Of a stretch of DNA of 64,000 nucleotides, positions 8,333-17,349 are shown in pieces. The DNA lies in NCBI RefSeq assembly GCF_001646785.1, contig NZ_LRRH01000008.1, positions 1 to 64,000 on the forward strand, read 5' to 3'. The notes under the pieces were generated by a model. It was not told the DNA's origin, searched no databases, and saw only the letters and a program-made list of their open reading frames with translations. Position 1 is the first letter of the stretch. Every line of letters starts with the position of its first letter. This stretch comes from Rhodococcus phenolicus (GTDB lineage: Bacteria; Actinomycetota; Actinomycetes; Mycobacteriales; Mycobacteriaceae). The position numbers and the translations under genes were made by a program.

Positions 8333-9454
8333 ATGCAGGCACCGGCCCCCGCCGCGCAGGTCACCGGCACGGCACCCTTCGCGCTGTCCCGGCCTCACGG
8401 CACGGTCGTCGCCGAGGGCGTCGCCGACCGCTGGTCCGGCGTCGACGACGCCGCCGCAGCACTGCGCGCCGGGACCGTCCGCGCCGTCGTCGGCGCCCTC
8501 CCGTTCGACCCGGACCACCCCGCGGCACTGACCGCACCCCGCACCCTGACGCACACGCCCACGCCGATTTCCGCCGCCCCCGAGGCGCTCCCCCCGATCG
8601 TCGTCGACGCGGCACTGCCGTCCGAACGCGAGCACCTCGACCGGGTCGCGACCGCCCTGACCCGCCTGCGGTCGGACGACGCGCTCGCCAAGGTCGTCCT
8701 CGCCCGCGCCCTGGTCCTGCGCGCCGAACAGCCGGTCACCGCCGCGCAGCTGCTGCACCGGCTCGCCGGAAACGACCCGAACGGCAACGGTTTCGCCGTC
8801 GACCTCAGCCCCGCGGGCGGGGAATGGAACGGACGGTATCTGGTCGGCGCCAGCCCCGAGGTTCTCATCCGCCGCCGCGGTGACCGGGTCACCGCACATC
8901 CCCTCGCCGGGTCCGCGCCGCGCCACGCCGATCCCGAGACCGACCGCGCCGCCGGCGCGGAGCTCGCCGCGTCCGCCAAGAACCTCGCCGAGCACGCGCA
9001 CGTCGTCGCGGACCTGCGCGCGAGCCTCGAACCGCTGTGCGTCGACCTCGACATCCCGGACCGGCCGCAACTGACGAGCACCCGCCAGCTGTGGCACCTG
9101 GGCACCCCCGTGTCCGGGCGCCTGCGCGACCCGTCCGTCACCGCCCTCGACCTCGCCCTCGCGGTGCATCCGACCCCCGCGATCTGCGGCACCCCCACCG
9201 TCGCCGCCCGCGAACTGATCCGGGACCTCGAGGGCGACCGCGGTTTCTACGCCGGCGCGATCGGCTGGTGCGACGCCGCCGGCGACGGCGAATGGATGGT
9301 CGCGATCCGCTGTGCCGTGCTCGACGCCGACGGCCGCACCGTCACCGCACACGCCGGTGGGGGCATCGTCGCCGCATCCGAACCACAGGACGAACTCGAC
9401 GAGACCACAACGAAATTCGGAACCGTTCTCGACGCATTGGGAGTGCACCGGTGA
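8333..9454 (+). CDS. dhbC: Isochorismate synthase
   Basis: Chorismate-binding enzyme of 373 residues (EntC/DhbC type) converting chorismate to isochorismate, the first step to 2,3-dihydroxybenzoate. Family motifs are visible: KVVLAR near residue 120, HPTPAICGTP and GDRGFYAGAIGW in the C-terminal half. GAGAGG precedes the chosen ATG; in-frame codons upstream run into the IdeR box. The stop overlaps the next gene's GTG start (GTGA). It is the first gene of a four-gene DHB operon. Confidence 0.94.
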   Translation: MQAPAPAAQVTGTAPFALSRPHGTVVAEGVADRWSGVDDAAAALRAGTVRAVVGALPFDPDHPAALTAPRTLTHTPTPISAAPEALPPIVVDAALPSEREHLDRVATALTRLRSDDALAKVVLARALVLRAEQPVTAAQLLHRLAGNDPNGNGFAVDLSPAGGEWNGRYLVGASPEVLIRRRGDRVTAHPLAGSAPRHADPETDRAAGAELAASAKNLAEHAHVVADLRASLEPLCVDLDIPDRPQLTSTRQLWHLGTPVSGRLRDPSVTALDLALAVHPTPAICGTPTVAARELIRDLEGDRGFYAGAIGWCDAAGDGEWMVAIRCAVLDADGRTVTAHAGGGIVAASEPQDELDETTTKFGTVLDALGVHR

Positions 9455-10221
9455 GCACAGCAGTCAGCCTCGTCGTCGGCGCCGCGCAGGGCATCGGCCG
9501 CGCCACCGCCCTCACTCTCGCCCGAGCAGGCCACCGCGTCGTACTCGCCGACCGCGACCCCGAGGGACTGCGCAAGACCGCGGCACTGATCGGTGAGCCC
9601 GTCCCCGTCTTCCCGGTCGACATCCGCGACAGCGACGCCGTGGATTTCACGATCGACAGCATCGAATCCGATCACGGCCCCATCGCGAAACTCGCACACG
9701 TGGCCGGGGTGTTCTCCACCGCCTCGATTCTCGACGGCGACCCCGACGAGTGGCAGCGCATCTACGACGTCAACGTGACCGGCCTGGTGTCGGTGCTGCG
9801 CGCCGTCGGCCGGCGGATGCGCGAGCGCCGGGCCGGGTCGATCGTGGTGGTCGGCTCGAATTCGGCGGGAGTGCCGCGCATCGGCATGGGCGCGTACGGA
9901 TCGTCGAAGGCGGCGGTCTCGATGATCGTGCGTGTCCTGGGACTCGAACTCGCCGAGTTCGGGATCCGCGCCAACATCGTCGCTCCCGGCTCCACCGACA
10001 CGGCGATGCAGCGGTCGCTGTGGGCGGACCCGGACGACGACGCGGGTGCGCTCGGTGCGATCGCCGGCGATCCCACGCAGTTCAAGGTCGGTATCCCGTT
10101 GGGCCGGATCGCCGATCCCGGTGACATCGCCGACTCGATCGAGTTCCTGCTCTCCGATCGTGCCCGGCACATCACCATGCAAGCCCTCTACGTCGACGGT
10201 GGCGCGACCCTGCGCGCCTGA
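9451..10221 (+). CDS. dhbA: 2,3-dihydro-2,3-dihydroxybenzoate dehydrogenase
   Basis: Classical short-chain dehydrogenase of 256 residues that oxidises 2,3-dihydro-DHB to 2,3-DHB with NAD+. The Rossmann glycine motif [10 protein letters not shown] is at residues 10-19. The catalytic tetrad is visible as the Ser of VVGSNSAG and YGSSK (Tyr-x3-Lys). Its assignment as EntA/DhbA rather than a generic SDR rests on its place between dhbC and dhbE. It starts at a GTG that overlaps the dhbC stop by four bases. Confidence 0.92.
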   Translation: MSTAVSLVVGAAQGIGRATALTLARAGHRVVLADRDPEGLRKTAALIGEPVPVFPVDIRDSDAVDFTIDSIESDHGPIAKLAHVAGVFSTASILDGDPDEWQRIYDVNVTGLVSVLRAVGRRMRERRAGSIVVVGSNSAGVPRIGMGAYGSSKAAVSMIVRVLGLELAEFGIRANIVAPGSTDTAMQRSLWADPDDDAGALGAIAGDPTQFKVGIPLGRIADPGDIADSIEFLLSDRARHITMQALYVDGGATLRA

Positions 10222-10243
10222 CCCTTCCCGAAAGGATCGTTTC

Positions 10244-11893
10244 GTGACAACCGGCCTCCGCCGCACTGCTCTCGCCGACACCGCCCGCCACCCCGAGGAG
10301 TTCGCCGAGCTGTACCGCGGGGCGGGATACTGGACGCCCGAGACCTTCGCGCAGTTCCTCCCGGAACGCGCAGCGCTGTTCGGTGACCGGACCGCCGTCG
10401 TCGGGCTCGATGCGCGCGGCGCGCAGCGGCGCCTGACGTACCGCGAGCTGGACGAGGCCGCGAGCCGGATCGCGTCGGGTCTCGCGGCACTCGGTGTCCG
10501 TGCCGGGGACCGCGTGGTCGTGCAGCTGCCGAACATCGTGGAGTACACCGAGGTGGTGTTCGCCGTTTTCCGGCTCGGCGCACTGCCGGTGTTCGCACTG
10601 CCCGCGCACCGCTCCGCCGAGATCGGGTTCTTCTGCCGGTTCGCCGACGCCGCCGCATACGTCGTCGCCGCGGAGAACGGCGGATTCGACTACCGGGGCC
10701 TGGCCCGCGAAGTGACCGCCGCCCTGGACGTGCCGCCCGCGGTCGTGATCGCCGGGGACGCAGCGGAATTCACCGCCCTGGATGCGCTGCGCGCGCACGA
10801 TCCACTTCCCACCGCGGACGTCGATCCCGAATCGGCGGCCTTCCTTCAACTCTCGGGTGGCACGACGGGCACGCCGAAGCTGATCCCGCGCACCCATTCC
10901 GACTACCTGTACTCGGTACGCGAATCCGCCCGCATCTGCGGAGTCGACGCCGGCACCCGCATGCTGGTGGTGCTGCCGGCCGCCCACAACTTCCCGATGA
11001 GCTCCCCCGGCATCCTCGGCGTGCTGCACAGCGGTGGCACGGTCGTGCTGGCCCCGGATCCCAGCCCCGACACCGCGTTCTCACTGATCGAACGCGAAGC
11101 GATCACGATGGCCTCGCTGGTCCCGCCGTTGGCGATGGCATGGCTGTCCGCGCGGTCCCGCAGCGAGCACGACCTGTCGTCGCTGCAGGTCCTGCAGGTC
11201 GGCGGCGCGAAGTTCCCGGCCGAGGCCGCCAAGCGCGTCCGTCCCGAACTCGGCTGCACACTCCAGCAGGTGTTCGGAATGGCGGAGGGGTTGGTGAACT
11301 ACACGCGCCTCGACGACGACGAGGACACCATCGTCACCACCCAGGGCAGGCCGATCAGCGTGCACGACGAGATCCGTGTCCTCGACGACGACGGCGCTCC
11401 CGTGCCGGCCGGCGGCACCGGCCATCTGCTCACCCGCGGCCCCTACACGATCCGCGGCTACTACAATGCGCCCGAACACAATTCGACCGCGTTCACGGAC
11501 GACGGCTTCTACCGGACCGGCGACATCGTCCGCGTCACCGAGCACGGCTACATCGTCGTGGAAGGTCGCGCCAAGGACCAGATCAACCGGGGCGGCGAGA
11601 AGATCGCCGCCGAGGAGGTCGAGAACCACCTCATCGCCCACCCCGCCGTCCTCGACGCCGCGGTCGTGGCGATGCCCGACCGGTACCTCGGCGAACGCAC
11701 GTGCGCGTTCGTCGTCACCGAGGGCGAGGCCCCGAAAGCACTCGCGCTCAAGGCTTTCCTTCGCGAACGTGGACTGGCCGGATACAAGATCCCGGACAAG
11801 GTGCACTTCGTCGACGCATTCCCGGTGACCGGCGTCGGCAAGATCAGCCGGAACGAACTGCGGCACGCCCTGGCCGCGACCTTCGAGAACTGA
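10244..11893 (+). CDS. dhbE: 2,3-dihydroxybenzoate-AMP ligase
   Basis: Adenylate-forming enzyme of 549 residues that activates DHB and loads it onto an aryl carrier protein. Core motifs occur in order: A3 ([15 protein letters not shown]), A7 (YRTGDIV), A8 ([13 protein letters not shown]) and the A10 lysine (GVGKISR). The N-terminus ([12 protein letters not shown]) is typical of EntE/DhbE. A GTG start follows AAAGGA by seven bases. Its cognate carrier is probably the free ArCP encoded in the divergent operon. Confidence 0.95.
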   Translation: MTTGLRRTALADTARHPEEFAELYRGAGYWTPETFAQFLPERAALFGDRTAVVGLDARGAQRRLTYRELDEAASRIASGLAALGVRAGDRVVVQLPNIVEYTEVVFAVFRLGALPVFALPAHRSAEIGFFCRFADAAAYVVAAENGGFDYRGLAREVTAALDVPPAVVIAGDAAEFTALDALRAHDPLPTADVDPESAAFLQLSGGTTGTPKLIPRTHSDYLYSVRESARICGVDAGTRMLVVLPAAHNFPMSSPGILGVLHSGGTVVLAPDPSPDTAFSLIEREAITMASLVPPLAMAWLSARSRSEHDLSSLQVLQVGGAKFPAEAAKRVRPELGCTLQQVFGMAEGLVNYTRLDDDEDTIVTTQGRPISVHDEIRVLDDDGAPVPAGGTGHLLTRGPYTIRGYYNAPEHNSTAFTDDGFYRTGDIVRVTEHGYIVVEGRAKDQINRGGEKIAAEEVENHLIAHPAVLDAAVVAMPDRYLGERTCAFVVTEGEAPKALALKAFLRERGLAGYKIPDKVHFVDAFPVTGVGKISRNELRHALAATFEN

Positions 11894-11920
11894 ACCGCCC
11901 CAACCTCAGAAAGCGAGATC

Positions 11921-12589
11921 ATGGCCCTTCCGAAGTCCGTGTCCTACCCGCTGCCCGACGAACAGCCGGCGAACGTGGTGCCGTGGACGATCGATCCGGA
12001 TCGTGCGGTGCTGCTCGTGCACGACATGCAGGAATACTTCGTGCGCTCGTTCGACCGCACGGCCGACCCGCTCGCAACGGTGGTGCCGAACATCGACCGG
12101 ATCCGCGATGCCGCTCGTTCCGCCGGGACGCCGATCGTCTACACGGCCCAGCCGGGAAACCAGGATCCCGCCGATCGCGCTCTGCTGCTCGACTTCTGGG
12201 GACCGGGCCTGACGGCCGATCCGGCCGAGACCGCGATCATCGATGCCCTCGCCCCGCACGAGGACGACATCCTGCTCACCAAGTGGCGCTACAGCGCGTT
12301 CATCCGCACCGACCTGCTCGAGCGGATGCGCGCGTGGGGCCGCGACCAGTTGATCGTCACCGGGGTCTACGCGCACATCGGTTGCCTGACCACCGCGCTC
12401 GACGGGTTCATGAACGACATCCAGGTCTTCTTCGTCTCCGACGGCACCGCCGATTTCTCGCGGCGCGAGCACGTCGACGCGCTGAACTACGTGGCCTCGC
12501 GGTGCGCGGTCGTGCTGCCCACCGGTGAGGTCACCGAAGCGCTCGCGCAGGCGGGCGTCGCCGGGAGTCTCACCCCCGCGCGGGCCTGA
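11921..12589 (+). CDS. Isochorismatase, single domain (no carrier domain)
   Basis: The enzyme removes pyruvate from isochorismate to give 2,3-dihydro-DHB. The 222 residues cover only the isochorismatase fold: VLLVHDMQEYF (catalytic Asp region), LTKWRYSAF (catalytic Lys) and GVYAHIGCLTTALD. EntB and DhbB are about 285-310 residues because they end in a carrier domain, which is absent here. It is the last gene of the DHB operon, 27 bp after dhbE. Its stop lies one base from the stop of the convergent ABC exporter gene. Confidence 0.93.
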   Translation: MALPKSVSYPLPDEQPANVVPWTIDPDRAVLLVHDMQEYFVRSFDRTADPLATVVPNIDRIRDAARSAGTPIVYTAQPGNQDPADRALLLDFWGPGLTADPAETAIIDALAPHEDDILLTKWRYSAFIRTDLLERMRAWGRDQLIVTGVYAHIGCLTTALDGFMNDIQVFFVSDGTADFSRREHVDALNYVASRCAVVLPTGEVTEALAQAGVAGSLTPARA

Positions 12590-12590
12590 C

Positions 12591-14423
12591 CTACGCGGCG
12601 ACGCGCTCGTCGCGCCGCATCGCGAGGTCGGCGTACCGGCCACCGCGTTCGAGCAGGTCGTCGTGGCTGCCGCGTTCGACGATGCGGCCGCGGTCGAGTA
12701 CCGCGATCTCGTCCGCCGCGCGCACCGTCGAAAGTCGATGCGCGATGGTGATCGTGGTGCGGCCGCGGCGGGCGGCGTCGAGCGCCTGCTGCACGGCCCG
12801 TTCGGTTTCGTTGTCGAGGGCACTGGTCGCTTCGTCGAGCACGAGGATGCGCGGGTCGCGCAGCAAAGTCCGGGCGATCGCGAGTCGCTGCTTCTCGCCA
12901 CCGGAGAAACGGTGCCCGCGGGCGCCGACCAGCGTGTCGTAGCCGTCGGGCAGTGATTCGATCAGGTCGTGGATCTGCGCGGCGCGCGCGGCATCCTCGA
13001 TCTCGGCGTCGGTCGCGTCGGGCCGGGCGTAGCGCAGGTTCTCGCGAACGGTCGCGTGCAGCAGGTAGGTCTCCTGCGAGACGACACCGACGAGTGCGGC
13101 GACGTCCGGGAGCGGAAGGTCGCGCAGGTCGACACCGTCGATCGTGACGCGACCGGTCGTCGGGTCGTGGAGCCGCGCAACGAGCGAACCGAGTGTGGTC
13201 TTGCCGGAACCGGTCTCGCCGACGAGAGCGAGCTGCGCGCCGGCCGGGACCTCGAGATCGATGTGGTCGAGCGCGTTCCGGTCCGCACCGGGGTAGCGCA
13301 GGCTCACGTCCTCGAAGCGCACCGCACCGGTGACCCGGTCGAGGTCGAGCCGGACGGGGTCGGCCGGTTCGTCGATCTCCACGATCAGGTCCAGGTATTC
13401 GAAGATGCGGCTGAACAGCGCCAGCGACGCGGTGACGGACACGCCCACGTCGAGCAGGCTCATGAGCGGCCGGAACAGCGCGGCCTGCAGGCCGGTGAAC
13501 GCGACCAGGGTGCCGATGGTCATGCCGCCCGAGGTCGCGGGCAGTCCGGCGACGAGATAGAGCACCGCGGGGATGGCGGCGAACACGATGTTCATGGTGG
13601 CCATGCGCCACCGGCCCGACAGCTGGGCGTGGACCTCGAGGTCGGCGAGTTCCGCGGAGGTGTCCGTGAAGCGGCCGGACATCGACGGTCCGGTACCGAG
13701 CGTCTTGGACAGGAGCACTCCGCTGATGGACAGGCCCTCCTCGATCTGCGTCTGCATGTCGGCGAGGCGACGCTGCTGACGCGCGGTGACCTCGCGGCGC
13801 ATGAGCGCGACCTTGCGGGTCAGCCAGATCGCGGGCGGCAGCACCACGAGCGACAGCAGCGACAGGCGCCAGCTCAGGACGGCCATCGCGACGGCGGTGC
13901 CGATCACGGTGGTGATGTTGGCGGCGATCGACGTGGCGGTGGAGGTCACCACGTTCTGCATTCCGCCGATGTCGTTGGTCAGCCGGGACTGGATCTCGCC
14001 GCCGCGGGTGCGGGTGAAGAAGCCCAGCGACTGACGTTGCAGGTGGGTGAAGACGCGCGTGCGCAGGCCGTGCATGATGCGCTGGCCGACGGTGGTGGAG
14101 ATCCAGGTCTGGGCGACGCCGAGCACCGAGGAGGCGACGGTGACCGCGAGCATGCCTGCGACGACCCACAGCAGCAGCGGCACGTTCCGATCGGGGATGG
14201 CGTGGTCGATGGCCGCGCGGACGAGGAACGGGCTGGCGAGGGAGATCACGGACGAGGTGACGATGAGCGCCACCACGACGGCGATCTGCCAGCGGTAGGG
14301 AGCGAAGAGCGCGCCGATGCGGCGCAGGCTGACGGGTGAGTCCTGGAGCTGGCGTCGATCGAGGGGGTCGACCTTGCCCCGTCGTCCGGGGCCGGGACCG
14401 CCTCCCGGGGGGAGGTGCATCAT
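12591..14423 (-). CDS. ABC exporter, fused TMD-NBD (multidrug/lipid type)
   Basis: The 610-residue half-transporter probably works as a homodimer. Six membrane helices lie in about residues 50-340. The nucleotide-binding domain follows, with Walker A GETGSGKT (402-409), signature FSGGE (about 507), Walker B ILVLDEATS and the switch His in IAHRLS. The start is the first of two consecutive ATGs behind AGGAGG. It is divergent from a MarR gene, with a palindromic operator overlapping the shared promoter region. This suggests it is the regulator's target and exports a toxic compound. Siderophore export is possible given the adjacent DHB operon, but nothing shows it. Confidence 0.9.
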   Translation of the reverse strand: MMHLPPGGGPGPGRRGKVDPLDRRQLQDSPVSLRRIGALFAPYRWQIAVVVALIVTSSVISLASPFLVRAAIDHAIPDRNVPLLLWVVAGMLAVTVASSVLGVAQTWISTTVGQRIMHGLRTRVFTHLQRQSLGFFTRTRGGEIQSRLTNDIGGMQNVVTSTATSIAANITTVIGTAVAMAVLSWRLSLLSLVVLPPAIWLTRKVALMRREVTARQQRRLADMQTQIEEGLSISGVLLSKTLGTGPSMSGRFTDTSAELADLEVHAQLSGRWRMATMNIVFAAIPAVLYLVAGLPATSGGMTIGTLVAFTGLQAALFRPLMSLLDVGVSVTASLALFSRIFEYLDLIVEIDEPADPVRLDLDRVTGAVRFEDVSLRYPGADRNALDHIDLEVPAGAQLALVGETGSGKTTLGSLVARLHDPTTGRVTIDGVDLRDLPLPDVAALVGVVSQETYLLHATVRENLRYARPDATDAEIEDAARAAQIHDLIESLPDGYDTLVGARGHRFSGGEKQRLAIARTLLRDPRILVLDEATSALDNETERAVQQALDAARRGRTTITIAHRLSTVRAADEIAVLDRGRIVERGSHDDLLERGGRYADLAMRRDERVAA

Positions 14424-14454
14424 GAACACCACCTCCTTCTGAGTCGATGGAATG

Positions 14455-14473
14455 TAGTGAGGTTGCCTCACTA
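14455..14473. promoter_or_regulatory. Palindromic operator between ABC exporter and MarR gene
   Basis: TAGTGAGG-TTG-CCTCACTA is a perfect 8-bp inverted repeat with a 3-bp spacer. It lies 32 bp from the exporter start and 35 bp from the marR start, as expected for a divergently acting MarR repressor. Confidence 0.75.
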
Positions 14474-14507
14474 AGAGGTAACCGTCAAGTGGGGTAGGCT
14501 TCATTCC

Positions 14508-14930
14508 ATGGCCGATTCCCCCGCCACGTTGCGCGATCTGCTGATCACGACCACCCGCACGCTGCGACGACGCTGGCACCGGACGCTCGAACCGTGGCAG
14601 TTGTCACCTCACGAGCACCGCGCGCTGCGCGTCGTCGGCCGATCCGACGGGACGCCGCTGCGATTGGGTGAGGTCGCCAAGGCGCTGCGGATCGTGCCGC
14701 GCTCGGCCACCGAGGTGATCGACCGGCTCGAGGCCCGCGGACTCACCGAGCGTCTCCCCGACCCCGCCGACCGGCGCGCGGTGTGCGTGCGGTTGACCGG
14801 CGCGGGCCGGGACTTCGCGCGGCAACTCGACGCGGCCCGCGACGCCGAGGCCGACGAGTTCTTCGCCCCGCTCGACGATCGCGACCGCGCCGATCTCGCG
14901 CGGATCCTCCGGAAGCTCGCCGAACCGTGA
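14508..14930 (+). CDS. MarR family transcriptional regulator
   Basis: The 140-residue winged-helix repressor has a recognition helix around RIVPRSATEVIDRLEARGL and a wing with the family DPADRRAV motif. It probably dimerises on the palindrome at 14455-14473 and controls both itself and the divergent ABC exporter. The stop overlaps a GTG that could start the AlkB-like gene, so the two genes are probably cotranscribed. Confidence 0.9.
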   Translation: MADSPATLRDLLITTTRTLRRRWHRTLEPWQLSPHEHRALRVVGRSDGTPLRLGEVAKALRIVPRSATEVIDRLEARGLTERLPDPADRRAVCVRLTGAGRDFARQLDAARDAEADEFFAPLDDRDRADLARILRKLAEP

Positions 14931-14950
14931 CCGGATCCGGAGCGACGTCG

Positions 14951-15634
14951 ATGACCGATCCCCTCCCCTTCCCCGTTCCGCGGCCACGGCGCGAGGTCGC
15001 GCCCGGTGCGGTGCACGTCCCCGGCTGGCTCGACCTGGACGCGCAGCGTCGGCTCGTCGTCGCGTGCCGCGGCTGGGCGCGTGGCCCGGTCCCGATGCGG
15101 CGCACCGCGCTCCCCGGCGGCGGGCGCATGTCGGTCTCGACGGTCTGCCTCGGCTGGCACTGGACGCCGTACCGGTACACCCGCACCGCGATCGACGTGA
15201 ACGACGCACCCGTGGCACCGATTCCGGAGTGGCTGGCCGACCTCGGTCGCCGGGCGGTGGCCGAGGCCTATCTCGACGCCGGTGCCGCCGACGGCTACGA
15301 ACCCGACGCCGTGCTGATCAACTTCTACACCGGCGATGCCCGGATGGGCATGCACCAGGACAAGGAAGAGCGGGTGAACGCGCCGATCGTCTCCCTCAGC
15401 ATCGGCGACGCGTGCACCTTCCGTTTCGGCAACACCACGGACCGGGGCAGGCCCTACACCGACGTCCGGCTCGAGTCGGGCGACCTGTTCGTTTTCGGCG
15501 GACCGTCCCGCTTCGCGTACCACGGTGTGCCGAAGGTGTTTCCGGACACCGGAGATCCGGGGTCCGGATTGGCGAGCGGTCGCCTCAACCTCACGATGCG
15601 GGCGACCGGACTCGGCACCCCGGCCGGATCATGA
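14951..15634 (+). CDS. AlkB-like 2-oxoglutarate/Fe(II) dioxygenase
   Basis: The 227-residue protein belongs to the AlkB family, which oxidatively demethylates alkylated nucleic acid bases. Iron ligands are visible as His135-x-Asp137 (MHQDKEE) and His191 (AYHGV). The 2-oxoglutarate-binding Arg is in RLNLTMR (211-217), and the YTGDARMG loop precedes the HxD motif. An ATG start with GGAG upstream is chosen. A GTG at 14927 overlapping the MarR stop would add eight residues. Pairing with a MarR gene hints that it belongs to the same stress response. Confidence 0.88.
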   Translation: MTDPLPFPVPRPRREVAPGAVHVPGWLDLDAQRRLVVACRGWARGPVPMRRTALPGGGRMSVSTVCLGWHWTPYRYTRTAIDVNDAPVAPIPEWLADLGRRAVAEAYLDAGAADGYEPDAVLINFYTGDARMGMHQDKEERVNAPIVSLSIGDACTFRFGNTTDRGRPYTDVRLESGDLFVFGGPSRFAYHGVPKVFPDTGDPGSGLASGRLNLTMRATGLGTPAGS

Positions 15635-15735
15635 CCTACGACACACCCGCATTGGTCCATTCGGACGACAGGGTCTGATCACAACCCTGGGTACGCTGCG
15701 ACTGTTCGATGTCATTGCGTACAGGGAGGTTCGGC

Positions 15736-16488
15736 ATGAGCGGCTTCGACGGAACAGTTCGCCGAACCGTCGGTGTGCTCACAGCTGCCCTCGCGATCGG
15801 CGCGGCCTCCACCCTCCTGACACCGGCGCTCGCAGCCGGGACGCCGGCGCAGCCCGGGACCTCGTCGTGCCCGGAACGATTCGTGCTCGCGGTCGACGGC
15901 ACGAAGAACGTCAACTCCGCCGATTCCCTGGACCCGGAGTCACCGCTGGCGCAGATCTCCGAACGCTACCGCCGGCCGGGCACGGTCGTCGAGCACATCC
16001 GCTATCCGGCGGTGGTCGTACCGCTGCCGGACTCGGGCTCGAGCAAGGGGTCGGACGGTGTCGCCTACGACGAGTCGAAGGCCATCGGGCACAGCCGGTT
16101 GCGCGAGGCCGTCGCCCGCGATCACGGAGCCTGCCCGGACTCGGAGATCGTCGTCCTCGGCTATTCGCAGGGAGCGGCGATCGCGGGCGATGTACTGGCC
16201 GAGATCGCCGCGGACGGCTCGGTTCCCCCGGATCGGATCCGGGGCGTGCTCTACGCGGACCCGCGCGACGAGAAGGGCGTCGAGTCGCAGTTCCCCGGGC
16301 AGGTGCTCCCGGGCATCACGCTCACCGGTGGCCGGCACGACTTCGGTTCCATCCGGGTGGACCGCATCTGCCTCGCGGGCGACGCGGTGTGCGACGCGCA
16401 GACACCCGCCGACGGCAAGGGCTGGCTGGTCGAAGACCTCGCCGGATACCTTCTCCTGCACACCGACTATCCCGACTACGATCGCTGA
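15736..16488 (+). CDS. Secreted serine hydrolase, cutinase/PE-PPE-domain type
   Basis: The 250-residue protein has a clear N-terminal signal peptide (TVRRTVGVLTAALAIGAAS, cleavage near residue 35). The nucleophile elbow GYSQGAA has Ser144. A likely Asp is in DAQTPADG and a His in LLLHTDYP. Fold family members hydrolyse cutin, acyl esters or mycolyl-type lipids outside the cell. GGGAGG precedes the ATG. The 3' end overlaps a small convergent open frame by 13 bases. The natural substrate is not evident. Confidence 0.8.
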   Translation: MSGFDGTVRRTVGVLTAALAIGAASTLLTPALAAGTPAQPGTSSCPERFVLAVDGTKNVNSADSLDPESPLAQISERYRRPGTVVEHIRYPAVVVPLPDSGSSKGSDGVAYDESKAIGHSRLREAVARDHGACPDSEIVVLGYSQGAAIAGDVLAEIAADGSVPPDRIRGVLYADPRDEKGVESQFPGQVLPGITLTGGRHDFGSIRVDRICLAGDAVCDAQTPADGKGWLVEDLAGYLLLHTDYPDYDR

Positions 16489-16694
16489 ACCGTCTGCGTT
16501 CCCGGGATCGCACACCGGTCCCGGCGACGGTCGTAGGTGAGGTCGCACAGCTCGATCACCCGGCCCAGCGTGAGGTGGCGGCCGTCGCTGCCGGCCGCCC
16601 GCGAGAAGCGTCCGTCGGGACGCACCCACACGCGGATCGCGGATGCCGCCTCCGAACCCTGAGCGAAGGCGAACTCGACGACGTCATCAATCAC
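16476..16694 (-). CDS. Small hypothetical protein
   Basis: A possible 72-residue protein starting at GTG 16694, with balanced composition (about residues 1-20 hydrophobic/acidic, then VRPDGRF and a LGRVIELCDLTYD segment). I do not recognise a family. The open frame continues upstream, but that part only shadows the divergent regulator. In its favour, a candidate iron box lies immediately upstream and it fills an otherwise empty gap. Against it, the start is weak and the ribosome site poor. Confidence 0.4.
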   Translation of the reverse strand: MIDDVVEFAFAQGSEAASAIRVWVRPDGRFSRAAGSDGRHLTLGRVIELCDLTYDRRRDRCAIPGTQTVQRS

Positions 16695-16713
16695 GTTGGA
16701 TAGGCCAACCTGA
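16695..16713. promoter_or_regulatory. Candidate IdeR-like box
   Basis: GTTGGATAGGCCAACCTGA matches 14 of 19 positions of the IdeR consensus and 11 of 13 core bases. It directly abuts the small minus-strand frame and lies in the region upstream of the OhrR-like gene. Confidence 0.4.
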
Positions 16714-16766
16714 ACCAACTCCGCGATGTGGAGTCGCCTCGGCCGCGACTCGATCCGGCCATCACA

Positions 16767-16782
16767 AGTTCGTGCACTAACT
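16767..16782. promoter_or_regulatory. Palindrome upstream of the OhrR-like gene
   Basis: AGTTCGTGCACTAACT is symmetric at 14 of 16 positions and ends 19 bp before the regulator's ATG. A MarR/OhrR dimer site for autoregulation is the likely role. Confidence 0.5.
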
Positions 16783-16801
16783 GTTGGGTATCCTCGACGA
16801 A

Positions 16802-17290
16802 ATGAGCTCCGACACCGCCGTTCCGTACGTACCGACCCGCGCGGACGACCCCTTGGCGCTCGACCGTCAGGTGTGTTTCGCCCTCGCCGTGGCCAATCGT
16901 GCCGTGCTCGCGGTCTACCGGCCGATCCTCGAGCCGCTCGGCCTGACCCACCCGCAGTATCTGGTGATGCTCGTTCTGTGGGAACAGGCGCCACTGTCCG
17001 TCAAGGAGATCGGCCGGGTCCTGCAACTCGACTCACCGACGCTCTCGCCCCTGCTCAAGCGCCTGCAGGCGCTCGGGCTGCTCACCCGCACGCGCAGCAC
17101 CACCGACGAACGGCAGCTCGTCGTCGACCTCACCGACGAGGGCCGCGCACTGCGCCTCCGCGCCGAGGCCGTCCCCGGCACCGTCGTCGAAACACTCGGT
17201 GTGGACGTCTCCGAACTCGAGGAGTTGCACGCGGTCCTGAGCCGCGTGAACGCCGCCGCGCTCAGAGCCGGAGCATTACAGCACAAGTGA
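16802..17290 (+). CDS. OhrR-like MarR family peroxide sensor
   Basis: The 162-residue regulator resembles OhrR, which senses organic hydroperoxides through a reactive Cys. Here Cys25 sits in the conserved DRQVCFALAVANR helix, followed by YRPILEPLGLTHPQYLVMLVLWE-type sequence and a wing with TTDERQL. The ATG is preferred over an in-frame TTG at 16784. The usual partner ohr gene is not adjacent. The nearest peroxide-handling genes are the convergent encapsulin and DyP. A short palindrome upstream suggests autoregulation. Confidence 0.85.
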   Translation: MSSDTAVPYVPTRADDPLALDRQVCFALAVANRAVLAVYRPILEPLGLTHPQYLVMLVLWEQAPLSVKEIGRVLQLDSPTLSPLLKRLQALGLLTRTRSTTDERQLVVDLTDEGRALRLRAEAVPGTVVETLGVDVSELEELHAVLSRVNAAALRAGALQHK

Positions 17291-17309
17291 CGCGGGTGCC
17301 CTGCACACC

Positions 17310-17341
17310 CGTCGGACGGCCGCGCACGCGACCGCCCGACG
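17310..17341. terminator. Convergent hairpin terminator
   Basis: Arms CGTCGGACGGCCGCG and CGCGACCGCCCGACG pair at 13 of 15 positions. It sits between the convergent OhrR-like and encapsulin genes. Confidence 0.6.
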
Positions 17342-17349
17342 GACCGATG

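Noticed and set aside
12591-14423. Dedicated siderophore exporter by proximity to the DHB operon
   Set aside because: It is convergent with the DHB operon, has no iron box, and faces a MarR operator instead.
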